Assembly: GCF_016446475.1 (NCBI RefSeq)
Contig: NZ_JAEHFP010000011.1
Span: 1-60,499 of the forward strand
Origin: Paracoccus binzhouensis
GTDB lineage: Bacteria; Pseudomonadota; Alphaproteobacteria; Rhodobacterales; Rhodobacteraceae
Length of the DNA: 60,499 bases
Direction: 5' to 3'
Positions 35,786-43,525 of the stretch are shown here, one piece after another. The notes beneath the pieces are model-generated. The model was not told the origin of the DNA. It was given only the letters and a program-made list of their open reading frames with translations, and made no database searches. How positions within the stretch are numbered: position 1 is the stretch's first letter; every line of letters begins with the position of its first letter. Position numbers and translations under genes: made by a program.

Positions 35786-37203
35786 GGCAGGACAGCACGG
35801 GCGCCACCCGCGCCCCATGGCTGGTGCCGCTGGTCCTGTCGGTGGCGCTGTTCATGGAGAACATGGATTCGACCGTCATCGCGACCTCGCTGCCCGCGAT
35901 CGCGGCCGATATCGGCACCACCCCGGTGGCGCTGAAACTGGCCTTCACCGCCTATTTCCTGGCGCTGGCGATCTTCATCCCGGTCAGCGCATGGCTGGGC
36001 GACCGCTTCGGGCCGACGCGGGTCTTCCGCGTCGCGATCCTGGTCTTCATGCTGGGATCGCTGGGCTGCGCCTTCGCGACCTCATTGGAAGGGTTCGTCG
36101 CCGCGCGGTTCCTGGGCGGCGCCGGCGGGGCGATGATGACGCCCCTGGCGCGGCTGATGCTGTATCGGATCACGCCGCGCGCGGGGCTGATGCGGGCGAC
36201 GGCGACGATGACCATTCCGGCGGTGGTCGCGCCGCTGATGGGGCCGCTGGTCGGCGGGGCGCTGACCACCTTCGTCTCATGGCACTGGATCTTTCTGGTC
36301 AACCTGCCCGTGGGGCTGGCGGGAATCGTCGCGGTGGGCCTCCTGATCCGCGACGTGCCGGTGGCGCCGGCCCGCGCGCTGGACGGGCACGGCTTCCTGC
36401 TGCTCGCGCTGGCCTTTTCGGGGCTGATGGCGGGGCTGTCGCTGATCAGCCTGCCGATCCTGCCGCTCTGGGCCTCTGCGGGGCTCACCCTGGCCGGATT
36501 GGCCGGCGGCCGGGCCTATCTGCGCCATGCCCGCCGCCATCCCGCCCCGCTGCTGGACCCGGGCATCTTGCGCGATCCGGTGTTCCGGGGCGCGATCTCG
36601 GCCACGGCGACCTTCCTGATCGGGGCGGGGGCAGTGCCCTTCCTGCTGCCGCTGATGCTGCAGCTCGGCTTCGGGCTCTCGGCCTTTTCCTCGGGACTGA
36701 TCACCTTCGCGGGCGGGATCGGCGCGATCGCGGCCAAGCTGGTCTCGACCCGCGTCTTTGCCAGCCACGGCTTTCGCAATCCGCTGATCCTGGCCGCGCT
36801 GCTGTCCTCGGCCGGGCTGGCGGCCAAGGGCCTGCTGACGCCCGGGACGCCGCATCTGCTGATCGCCGCCCTGCTGGTGGCCGGCGGCGTCCTGCGGTCG
36901 CTGTTCTTCACCGGCCAGCACGTCCTGGCCATATCCGAGATCGCGCCGGAAAACGTCGGGGCGGCGCTGGCCCTGAGCACCGTGATGCGGCCCATCGCCA
37001 CCGCGCTTGGCGTCGCCATGGCCGGCGGGATGCTGGAGATCGGCAGCCGCCAGGCCGGCGGCCTGACCCTGGCCGCCTTTCACGCGGCCTTTTTCGTGTT
37101 GTCGCTGGTATCGGCCCTTGCGATCCTGCCGCTGCTGCGGATCGCGGCCAGTTCGGGCCATGAAATCTCGGGGCAGGCGGTGCCCTTGCGCGCCACCCCA
37201 TGA
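35782..37203 (+). CDS. DHA2-type MFS transporter, probable exporter
   Basis: The 473-residue major facilitator has about 12-14 helices. Loop 2-3 motif A reads WLGDRFGPTRVFRVAI near residue 68, helix 1 reads LFMENMDSTVIATSLPAI (motif D1 of drug:H+ antiporters), and motif C-like GPLVGGALTTFVSWHWIFLVNLP follows. These fit the DHA2/EmrB-HsrA group. The start overlaps the monooxygenase stop (ATGA), so it belongs to the operon. It probably exports the product or the toxic parent compound. Substrate unknown. Confidence 0.88.
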   Translation: MRQDSTGATRAPWLVPLVLSVALFMENMDSTVIATSLPAIAADIGTTPVALKLAFTAYFLALAIFIPVSAWLGDRFGPTRVFRVAILVFMLGSLGCAFATSLEGFVAARFLGGAGGAMMTPLARLMLYRITPRAGLMRATATMTIPAVVAPLMGPLVGGALTTFVSWHWIFLVNLPVGLAGIVAVGLLIRDVPVAPARALDGHGFLLLALAFSGLMAGLSLISLPILPLWASAGLTLAGLAGGRAYLRHARRHPAPLLDPGILRDPVFRGAISATATFLIGAGAVPFLLPLMLQLGFGLSAFSSGLITFAGGIGAIAAKLVSTRVFASHGFRNPLILAALLSSAGLAAKGLLTPGTPHLLIAALLVAGGVLRSLFFTGQHVLAISEIAPENVGAALALSTVMRPIATALGVAMAGGMLEIGSRQAGGLTLAAFHAAFFVLSLVSALAILPLLRIAASSGHEISGQAVPLRATP

Positions 37204-37229
37204 CCGGATGACTTGCAGGAGAGACATGA

Positions 37230-38285
37230 ATGACACTCGACTATCGCCCCCTCGGCCGGACCGGCATCAAGGTTTCGGCCATCGCGCTTGGCACAATGAC
37301 CTGGGGCGAGCAGAATACCGAGGCCGAGGGCCATGCCCAGCTGGACCGCGCCGTCGATTTCGGCATCAACCTGATCGACACGGCCGAGAACTATGCGATC
37401 CCGCCCCGGGCCGAGACGCAGGGCGCGACCGAAAGGATCATCGGCACCTGGCTGAAGGCACGCGGCGGGCGGGACCGGATCGTGCTGGCCTCGAAGGTGT
37501 CGGGGCCCAGCGACCGCACCTACCTGCGCGCCGATGGCCGGCCGCCGCGGCTGGATGCGAGAAACATCAACGAGGCGGTCGAAGGCTCGCTGCGGCGGCT
37601 GCAGACCGATTACCTGGACCTTTACCAGATCCACTGGCCGAACCGGGCGGTGCCGCTGTTCGGCAGCGGCCGCCACGCGCCGTCGCGCGGGCATGACGGC
37701 TCCGAAGTGCCGATCGAGGAAACGCTGGAGGCGCTGGACGCGCTGGTGGCGGCCGGCAAGGTCCGCCATATCGGCCTGTCGAACGAAACCGCCTGGGGCC
37801 TGTCGCGTTTCCTGCACCTGTCGGAAACGCGCGGCCTGCCGCGGGTCGTCTCGGTCCAGAACGCCTATAACCTGCTGAACCGCACCTATGAACAGGGCCT
37901 GGCCGAGTTCCATGCGCGCGAGGATGTCGGGCTGCTGGCCTATTCGCCTCTGGCCCAGGGCTTCCTGACCGGCAAGTACCGGAACGGCGCCCGGCCGGAA
38001 GGGGCGCGGCTGACGCTGTTCGACCGGGCCGACCGCTACCTGAAGCCCGGCGTCGCCGAAGCGGTCGAGGATTACCTGCAGATCGCCCGCGATTTCGGGC
38101 TGGACCCGGCGCAGCTGGCCATCGCCTATGCCACCAGCCGGCATTTCGTCACCGCCAACATCATCGGCGCGACCAGGGCGGAGCAGCTCGAGGCGGACCT
38201 GGCCTCGGCCGACGTGACCATCACTCCCGAGATCGAGGCCCGCATCGACGCGGTCTTCCAACTCCGCGGCAGCCCGGCACCGTGA
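37230..38285 (+). CDS. Aldo/keto reductase (Tas-like)
   Basis: The 351-residue TIM-barrel NADPH-dependent reductase has catalytic residues in the usual places: DTAENYAIPPRAETQGATE (Asp and Tyr) near residue 50, VLASKVSGP (Lys) near residue 88 and IHWPNRAVPLFG (His) near residue 133. Cofactor contacts are in YSPLAQGFLTGKYRNGARP and the C-terminal IIGATRAEQLEADL. Ribosome site GCAGGAGAG. It closes the importer-monooxygenase block and may reduce an aldehyde released by the oxygenases. Confidence 0.9.
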   Translation: MTLDYRPLGRTGIKVSAIALGTMTWGEQNTEAEGHAQLDRAVDFGINLIDTAENYAIPPRAETQGATERIIGTWLKARGGRDRIVLASKVSGPSDRTYLRADGRPPRLDARNINEAVEGSLRRLQTDYLDLYQIHWPNRAVPLFGSGRHAPSRGHDGSEVPIEETLEALDALVAAGKVRHIGLSNETAWGLSRFLHLSETRGLPRVVSVQNAYNLLNRTYEQGLAEFHAREDVGLLAYSPLAQGFLTGKYRNGARPEGARLTLFDRADRYLKPGVAEAVEDYLQIARDFGLDPAQLAIAYATSRHFVTANIIGATRAEQLEADLASADVTITPEIEARIDAVFQLRGSPAP

Positions 38286-38322
38286 CGCACTGACCGAACC
38301 CTTTCAGGAAAGGACGAAGGCC

Positions 38323-38625
38323 ATGAATGCTTCCGTTGATCGCCCGCTGGTCGCCGAGGCCGGCGAGGCGGCGACCGTCGCGAAACCCGCCGGCGTGGCG
38401 CTTGAGAGCCTGGACTATGCCGAGACCTTCCTGCTCGCCGCCCTCGACGCGGCGCTGGCGGCGGCGGAATCGCTGGGGCTTGGCGCGGTCTATATCGGCG
38501 CGCTGCGCAACGATCCCGCAGCGGTGGCGCGACTTCTGGACCTGCCGCCGCGGGCGGCGGCGGTGTCCGGCCTTGTCGTCGGCCATCCCGATCCCTCGGG
38601 CGCCACGGCGATCAAGCCCCACCTG
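38323..38625 (+). pseudogene. NfsA-like nitroreductase remnant
   Basis: The frame from ATG 38323 contains LESLDYAETFLLAALDAALAAAESLGLGAVYIGALRNDPAAVARLLDLPPRAAAVSGLVVGHPDP. This is the middle of NADPH-dependent nitroreductases (NfsA type), with the ESLGLG and IGALRN-P motifs and the GLxVGHPDP turn. The N-terminal FMN-binding part is absent or replaced by unrelated sequence, and the C-terminal part is lost after AIKPHLP. It is joined to an SDR remnant, so this is a deletion product. Confidence 0.75.
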
Positions 38626-38629
38626 CCGC

Positions 38630-38845
38630 GACGAGCAGAATCTGGTCCCGCAAGGCTGGAGCCATGCCGGCGCCAAGGCCGCGCTTTCGACCTGCCGCAG
38701 AGCCCCGCCCGGGAGGTCTTCCCCAGGCGCGCGCGCGTCACGCCCGGCCGGATCCAGACCGAAACCGCGGGCCGCGCGCGCGCAAGCGGCAATCATCACC
38801 GGCACGGAGCATGTGACCAAGGCCGGAACCGGGCCGACAGCGTGA
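38630..38845 (+). pseudogene. Short-chain dehydrogenase C-terminal remnant
   Basis: Read across frames, this stretch gives SHAGAKAALST (the Y/H-x3-K helix), then SPAREVFPRRARVTPGRIQTE (the usual REVxPxGVRVxxxxPGxIxTE) and finally AAIITGTEHVTKAGTGPTA with a stop. These are the last three conserved blocks of an SDR family protein, in order, separated by frameshifts and a deletion. It directly follows the nitroreductase remnant and converges with the LysR gene. Confidence 0.65.
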
Positions 38846-38872
38846 GGCGGCGGCTCGGACCAGCGGCGCGCA

Positions 38873-39769
38873 TCACAGTGCCGTCAACAGCGCGGGGATC
38901 TGCCGCTCGAAGAAATCCGAGAAGGCGGCGATCCTGGGCGGCAGCTTCCGGTAGGGCGGATAGTACAGCGTCAACCAGATCTGCGGCGGCGTCCAGCCGG
39001 GCAGGATCGACACCAATCGCCCGCTGCGCAGGTATTCCGCCACGATAAAGGCCGGCAACAGCACCACGCCCGCGCCATCGGCCGCCATATGCGCCAGCAG
39101 GTCGCCGTTATTGGCGCTGATGGACCGCCCCGCCGAGATGGCGACCGAGGCATTCCCGTCCGAGAGCTGCCAGCTTTCCCGGTGGCTGTCGGCGCTGTAG
39201 GCCAGGCAGTCGCCGGGCGACAACTCGTTGGGATGCCTGACCTTGGCATGCGGCGTGCCCGGCGCTGCGACCAGCAGGCGCTTGACCGGGCAGATCTTGC
39301 GCCAGATGGTGAACTTTTCCGAAGGCGCGGCAGAGATGCGGATCGCCAAGTCGAAATCCTCCTCGACCATGTCGAGGAAACGGTCGGTCAGGCGGACCTC
39401 CACGTCGATCCTGGGATAGAGATTGCGAAAGCCGCACAGGATCTGCGGCAGCACCCGTTGCCCCAGCGACATCGGCGCGTTGATGCGCAGCCGGCCTTCG
39501 TCGGCCTTGTGGGCATTGGCCATCTCCTGGCGCGCGGCCTCCAGGGTCTCGACGGCCTGCTCGATGCGCGAGGCAAAGATCGCCCCGTCCCCGGTCAGCG
39601 AGACCTGCCGGGTCGTGCGCACGAAAAGCTGCACGCCCAGCATCTCCTCGAGTGCCGCGATGGTGCGCGTGACCGAGGCGGGGGTCATGTCCAGTTCCCG
39701 CGCGACCTGCGCGAAGTTCCGCTTTTCCGCGGCCAACAGGAAGGTCTTCAGGGCTTTGAGCTCGTTCAT
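38873..39769 (-). CDS. LysR-family transcriptional regulator
   Basis: The 298-residue regulator starts MNELKALKTFLLAAEKRNFA with the winged HTH in residues 1-60 (VARELDMTPASVTRTIAALEEMLG). The effector domain spans 90-295. The start was placed at 39769 because the extension upstream has no LysR similarity. It is divergent from the MhqO-like dioxygenase gene with a 122-bp gap that contains a T-N11-A motif, so it likely controls that operon and itself. The effector may be a quinone or other aromatic electrophile (inference). Confidence 0.92.
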   Translation of the reverse strand: MNELKALKTFLLAAEKRNFAQVARELDMTPASVTRTIAALEEMLGVQLFVRTTRQVSLTGDGAIFASRIEQAVETLEAARQEMANAHKADEGRLRINAPMSLGQRVLPQILCGFRNLYPRIDVEVRLTDRFLDMVEEDFDLAIRISAAPSEKFTIWRKICPVKRLLVAAPGTPHAKVRHPNELSPGDCLAYSADSHRESWQLSDGNASVAISAGRSISANNGDLLAHMAADGAGVVLLPAFIVAEYLRSGRLVSILPGWTPPQIWLTLYYPPYRKLPPRIAAFSDFFERQIPALLTAL

Positions 39770-39783
39770 GCCGATTATTACGC

Positions 39784-39797
39784 TTGTCGGAATACAA
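39784..39797. promoter_or_regulatory. Putative LysR-type operator (T-N11-A)
   Basis: TTGTCGGAATACAA has inverted TTGT and ACAA arms and contains the T-N11-A pattern of LysR sites. It lies 15 bp upstream of the lysR start codon and 94 bp upstream of the dioxygenase start, a suitable position for autoregulation and divergent activation. Confidence 0.45.
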
Positions 39798-39891
39798 TCG
39801 AAAGCAATGTGGCAATTCTCCGCAATTATCAACCGCCCTATCTTCGCTGCAACGGATCGAACGGCGGCAAGGACCGCAGAGAGGCAAGACC

Positions 39892-40824
39892 ATGCTCGAC
39901 CAGATCAAGGGCCTGCATCATGTGACGTCGATGGCGGCGGATGCCCGGCAGAACAATGCCTTCTTCACCGACACGCTGGGCCTGCGCCGGGTGAAGAAGA
40001 CGGTGAACTTCGACGAGCCCGGCATCTATCACCTTTACTATGGCGACAAGATCGGCACGCCCGGCTCGGTGATGACCTATTTCCCCTTCCCGGATCTGAT
40101 GCGCGGCCGACCCGGCGTCGGCGAGGTGGGCGAAACCCAGTTCTCGGTGCCCAAGGGCGCGCTGGGTTTCTGGCAGGAGCGGCTGGCGGCCAGGGGCGTC
40201 TCCGGTCTGGCACGGGACACGGCCTTCGGCGCCGAGCGCCTGCGCTTTCAGGGGCCGGACGGCGACGGGTTCACGCTGATCGAGAACGCGGACGACACCC
40301 GCGCGCCCTGGACCGCGGGCGGAATCGCCGAGGATGCCGCGATCCGCGGCTTCTGTGGCGCCAGGCTGCGGCTGCACGATACCGCGGCGACGGCGGAGCT
40401 TCTGGGCTTCATGGGCTATCAGCGCGCCGAGGCCCAGGGCAATGTGACCCGTTTCGTCATTCCTGGCGGGAACGGTGCCGACGTGATCGACCTCGAGGCG
40501 CTGCCGCGGGCGCAATTCGCCCGGCAGGGGGCCGGCTCGGTGCATCACATCGCCTTCGCCGTCCCGGATCGGGCCGCGCAGCGTCAGGTGCGCAAGGCGC
40601 TGATGGATACCGGCTATCAGGTCACGCCGGTGATCGACCGCGATTATTTCTGGGCGATCTATTTCCGCACCCCCGGCGGCGTGTTGTTCGAGATCGCCAC
40701 CAACGAACCGGGCTTCGACCGGGACGAGGATACGGCCCATCTGGGAGAGGTGCTGAAGCTGCCCAGCCGCTACGAGCCCTATCGCGACAGGATCGAGGCC
40801 CATCTGGTTCCCCTCGCCGCCTGA
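39892..40824 (+). CDS. mhqO: MhqO-like ring-cleaving dioxygenase (double glyoxalase domain)
   Basis: The 310-residue protein has two vicinal-oxygen-chelate modules (about 1-140 and 150-290). Metal ligands fit the usual sites: HHVTSMAADA near residue 9, VHHIAFAVPD near residue 218 and the C-terminal GGVLFEIATNEPGF with the ligand Glu. B. subtilis MhqO and relatives act on hydroquinones and protect against quinones. It is followed by an MhqD-like hydrolase gene, the same pairing known from quinone-responsive operons in Bacillus. Confidence 0.85.
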   Translation: MLDQIKGLHHVTSMAADARQNNAFFTDTLGLRRVKKTVNFDEPGIYHLYYGDKIGTPGSVMTYFPFPDLMRGRPGVGEVGETQFSVPKGALGFWQERLAARGVSGLARDTAFGAERLRFQGPDGDGFTLIENADDTRAPWTAGGIAEDAAIRGFCGARLRLHDTAATAELLGFMGYQRAEAQGNVTRFVIPGGNGADVIDLEALPRAQFARQGAGSVHHIAFAVPDRAAQRQVRKALMDTGYQVTPVIDRDYFWAIYFRTPGGVLFEIATNEPGFDRDEDTAHLGEVLKLPSRYEPYRDRIEAHLVPLAA

Positions 40825-40861
40825 ACGGTCTTACCCGGGCGGACCATCAAGGAAATCGTCC

Positions 40862-41480
40862 ATGACAAACGCCACCCATCACAGCCATCGCCACGAGGGA
40901 CGGCAGGGCAGCCCGGTGGTCCTGGCCCTGCACGGCACCGGGGGCGACGAATATCAGTTCGTCGACCTGGTGCGGCGCATCCTTCCCGATGCCGGGCTGG
41001 TCGCCCCGCGCGGGGATGTCTCGGAACAGGGTGCGAACCGCTTCTTCCGCCGCAGCGGCGAGGGCGTCCATGACATGCAGGACCTGGCCGAAGATGCTGG
41101 GCTTCATCGAAGAGATCCGAGGCCGGTTTGCCGGTCGTCCGCTCTATGCCTTCGGCCATTCCAACGGCGCGAACATCCTGGCTGCGATGCTGTTCAGGCG
41201 GCCGCAGCTGTTCGACCGCGCGGCCCTGCTGCATCCGCTGATCCCCTGGGTTCCCGATCCGCAGCCCGGGTTGGCGGGTCTGCCGGTCCTGGTCGGCATC
41301 GGCCTGAACGATCCGATCTGCCCGCTGCCGCTGTCGCACCGGCTTGTCGACTGACTCGTCGAGCAGGGCGCGGATATGGATGTCGAGGCCAACCCGGGCG
41401 GCCACCAGCTTCACCCGGCCGAGATCGGCGGCCTGGTGCGGCTGCTGCGCGCGGCCCCGCAACTGGAGACGCAGCCATGA
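40862..41480 (+). pseudogene. mhqD: MhqD-like alpha/beta hydrolase, broken by frameshift and stop
   Basis: Three pieces in two frames align to one hydrolase. The first has VVLALHGTGGDEYQFVDLVR (oxyanion loop) and ANRFFRRSGEG. After a frameshift near 41090 comes LYAFGHSNGANILAAMLF (nucleophile Ser) and GLNDPICPLP (Asp). A TGA at 41352-41354 then interrupts the frame, after which VEANPGGHQLHPAEI (His) follows. The TGA sits where a Trp is likely, so TGG to TGA. All catalytic residues survive, so decay is recent. The final TGA overlaps the xapX start. Confidence 0.85.
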
Positions 41481-41719
41481 GCAATCTTCAGCCCTATCTG
41501 GTGTCGCTGGTCGCGGGCCTGGGCATCGGCGGGCTCTACGGCCTGCTGTCGGTCCGCTCTCCTGCCCCGCCGATCATCGCACTGCTGGGCCTGCTGGGAA
41601 TGCTGGTGGCCGCGTCGGCCGGGCTGGCCGCGTCGGTTACTACTGGCACGGATCTGGCGGCTGCCAACGGATGCGACGACCGGCCTTGCCCCCCTCGAAC
41701 CATTGAGCGGAACCCGTGA
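41477..41719 (+). CDS. XapX-domain small membrane protein, C-terminus altered by deletion
   Basis: The first 45 residues (LQPYLVSLVAGLGIGGLYG, then VRSPAPPIIALLGLLGML) match the XapX domain, a small two-helix membrane protein. XapX proteins are usually 50-60 residues. Here the frame continues to 80 residues with sequence that, in a shifted frame, resembles the last helix of an MFS protein, so a deletion seems to have fused the two. The function of XapX proteins is unknown; they often accompany electrophile-resistance operons. Confidence 0.7.
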   Translation: MSNLQPYLVSLVAGLGIGGLYGLLSVRSPAPPIIALLGLLGMLVAASAGLAASVTTGTDLAAANGCDDRPCPPRTIERNP

Positions 41720-42045
41720 TCGCCGTCCCGCCGGGGGATGATCGCGGCCCGGTGCTGATCGAGATCGAATATCGCGTCGATCCGGCTCGGATGGCCGAGT
41801 TCACCGCCGCCCTGCGCCGGTTCAACACCACCCGCCAGCGCGACGGCGCGATCCGCTGGGATCTGTGGGAGGACGTTGCCGAGCCGGGGCGGCTGGTCGA
41901 GGCCTTCGTGGTGGAAAGCTGGGTCGAGCACCAGCGCCAGCATGCCCGCGTCACCCATGCCGGTCAGCTGGACCAGCAGATGCTCAACGCCTTCCATATC
42001 GGCGAGGGGCCGCCGCGGGTCCGGCACCTGCTGCGGCCGCTGTGA
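41620..42045 (+). pseudogene. C-terminal remnant of an MFS_3 (DUF894) transporter
   Basis: The segment GPVLIEIEYRVDPARMAEFT...LRRFNTTRQRDGAIRWDLWED...EPGRLVEAFVVESWVEHQRQHARVT is the cytoplasmic tail domain typical of EntS-like MFS_3 transporters. Just upstream, LARIWRLP in one frame and SNH, stop, AEPVIA in another reproduce the last helix and the HWxEP linker, with TGA in place of the expected Trp. The transmembrane part is missing. An internal start at 41716 could still give a free 109-residue tail domain. Confidence 0.7.
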
Positions 42046-42160
42046 CCCGCCGCCCCGGCATGAGGCTGCATGGGACCCGATCCCGACAGTCCCGATGCCG
42101 CCTTGCGCAAGACCTGATACCCTGAACCTTCGCATCCCGGAGCCACGAAAGGAGCCCGAC

Positions 42161-43105
42161 ATGAGCTGGAACCCCACGCAGAACCCGGATTGCCCCGATC
42201 GCCAGGACTTGGCATCCATCGAGACGCTGATCATTCCGCGCGCCCGCGACCTGGGCGGCTTCGAGGTGCGCCGCGCGCTTCCCGCGCCGCGCCGGCAGAT
42301 GGTCGGGCCCTTCATCTTCTTCGACCAGATGGGCCCGGCCGAGTTCCTGACCGGCGGCGGCATCGACGTGCGCCCGCATCCGCATATCGGGCTGGCAACG
42401 GTGACCTATCTCTACCAGGGGGAATTCCATCATCGCGACAGCACCGGCGCCGACCAGATGGTCTATCCCGGCGAGGTCAACTGGATGATCGCCGGCAAGG
42501 GCGTCACCCATTCCGAGCGCACCAGCGAGGCGATGCGCAAGCAGCCCGGCTCGCTTTTCGGCATCCAGACCTGGGTCGCGCTGCCCGAGCAGGCGGAAGA
42601 CAGCGATGCCTCGTTCGAACATCACGGCAAGGACGCGCTGCCCTTCCTTGAGGAGGGCGGCAAGCAGGTGCGGCTGATCCTGGGTTCCGCCTGGGGGGCG
42701 CGCGCCCCGGTCAGGACCTTCACCGAGACCTTCTATGCCGATGTGGTCCTTGCCCCCGGCGCCGGCCTGCCGCTGCCCGACGACCACGAGGACCGCGGCG
42801 TCTATGTGGTCGAGGGCAGCATCCTGGTCGCCGGCGACACCTTCCCGGCCGGCCGGATGATGGTGTTCCGCCCCGGCGACCGCATCAGCCTGAAGGCCGG
42901 CGAGACCGGCGCCCGGCTGATGGTGCTGGGCGGCGAGACGATGAACGGGCCGCGCTACATTTCCTGGAACTTCGTCGCCTCGTCGCAGGAACGGATCGAC
43001 GCCGCCAAGCAGGCATGGGCGCAGGGCGACTGGCAGCATGGCCGCTTCCAGCTGCCGCCGGGGGATGAGAGCGAGTTCATCCCCCTGCCCGACCAGCTGA
43101 GGTGA
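42161..43105 (+). CDS. Pirin family protein (quercetin 2,3-dioxygenase-like)
   Basis: The 314-residue bicupin has pirin metal ligands in PHPHIGLATVTYLYQGEFHHRDS near residue 70 (two His) and in KGVTHSERTSE near residue 117 (His and Glu). The N-terminal VGPFIFFDQMGPAEF and the C-terminal cupin with GGETMNGPRYISWNFVASS are typical. Bacterial pirins can cleave quercetin and may act in redox regulation. Ribosome site AAAGGAG. It is the last intact gene of the LysR/MhqO locus. Confidence 0.9.
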   Translation: MSWNPTQNPDCPDRQDLASIETLIIPRARDLGGFEVRRALPAPRRQMVGPFIFFDQMGPAEFLTGGGIDVRPHPHIGLATVTYLYQGEFHHRDSTGADQMVYPGEVNWMIAGKGVTHSERTSEAMRKQPGSLFGIQTWVALPEQAEDSDASFEHHGKDALPFLEEGGKQVRLILGSAWGARAPVRTFTETFYADVVLAPGAGLPLPDDHEDRGVYVVEGSILVAGDTFPAGRMMVFRPGDRISLKAGETGARLMVLGGETMNGPRYISWNFVASSQERIDAAKQAWAQGDWQHGRFQLPPGDESEFIPLPDQLR

Positions 43106-43255
43106 CGGGACGCCTTTCGGACGCGGCAGCGGGAGGGGTCGTGCCGCCCTGCTCGCTGGTAGTCCGCCCGGAGATCCTCCGATCGTCATTATGGGCAGCA
43201 TGATCGCGACGGGATAGAGGCAATACAAGCCTCGCCGCCAGCTTTTCCTCCTGCC

Positions 43256-43525
43256 TCAACGGGAGCGAAAGGCCATGGCCACCATTAAGGCGGCGGGGGT
43301 CGCCATGCCCAGCCAGGCCGAGACGGCAATGACCGCATTGCCCCAGGCCGCACAGGCCAGTGCCAGCGACAGGCCCAGCAGCACCAGCGCCCGCAGCCGT
43401 CAGGCCCATTGCCGGCCGGGGCCGGGCCTGCGGCGCAAAAGCTGCTCGTGATGCAGCGCCATGGCCAGCGCCAGCGTGGCAAAGCCCGATGTGCAGAGGA
43501 TCGGTGACGACCGGCCCGCCATCAT
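43256..43525 (-). pseudogene. DUF3325 small membrane protein with internal TGA
   Basis: From ATG 43525 the minus strand reads FATLALAMALHHEQLLRRRP, hits TGA at 43402-43400, and then continues in the same frame as ALVLLGLSLALACAAWGNA and LGMATPAALMVAFRSR with a normal stop. Both halves match DUF3325 membrane proteins, which follow PepSY proteins in siderophore loci. One nonsense mutation therefore splits an otherwise intact gene. Confidence 0.7.
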
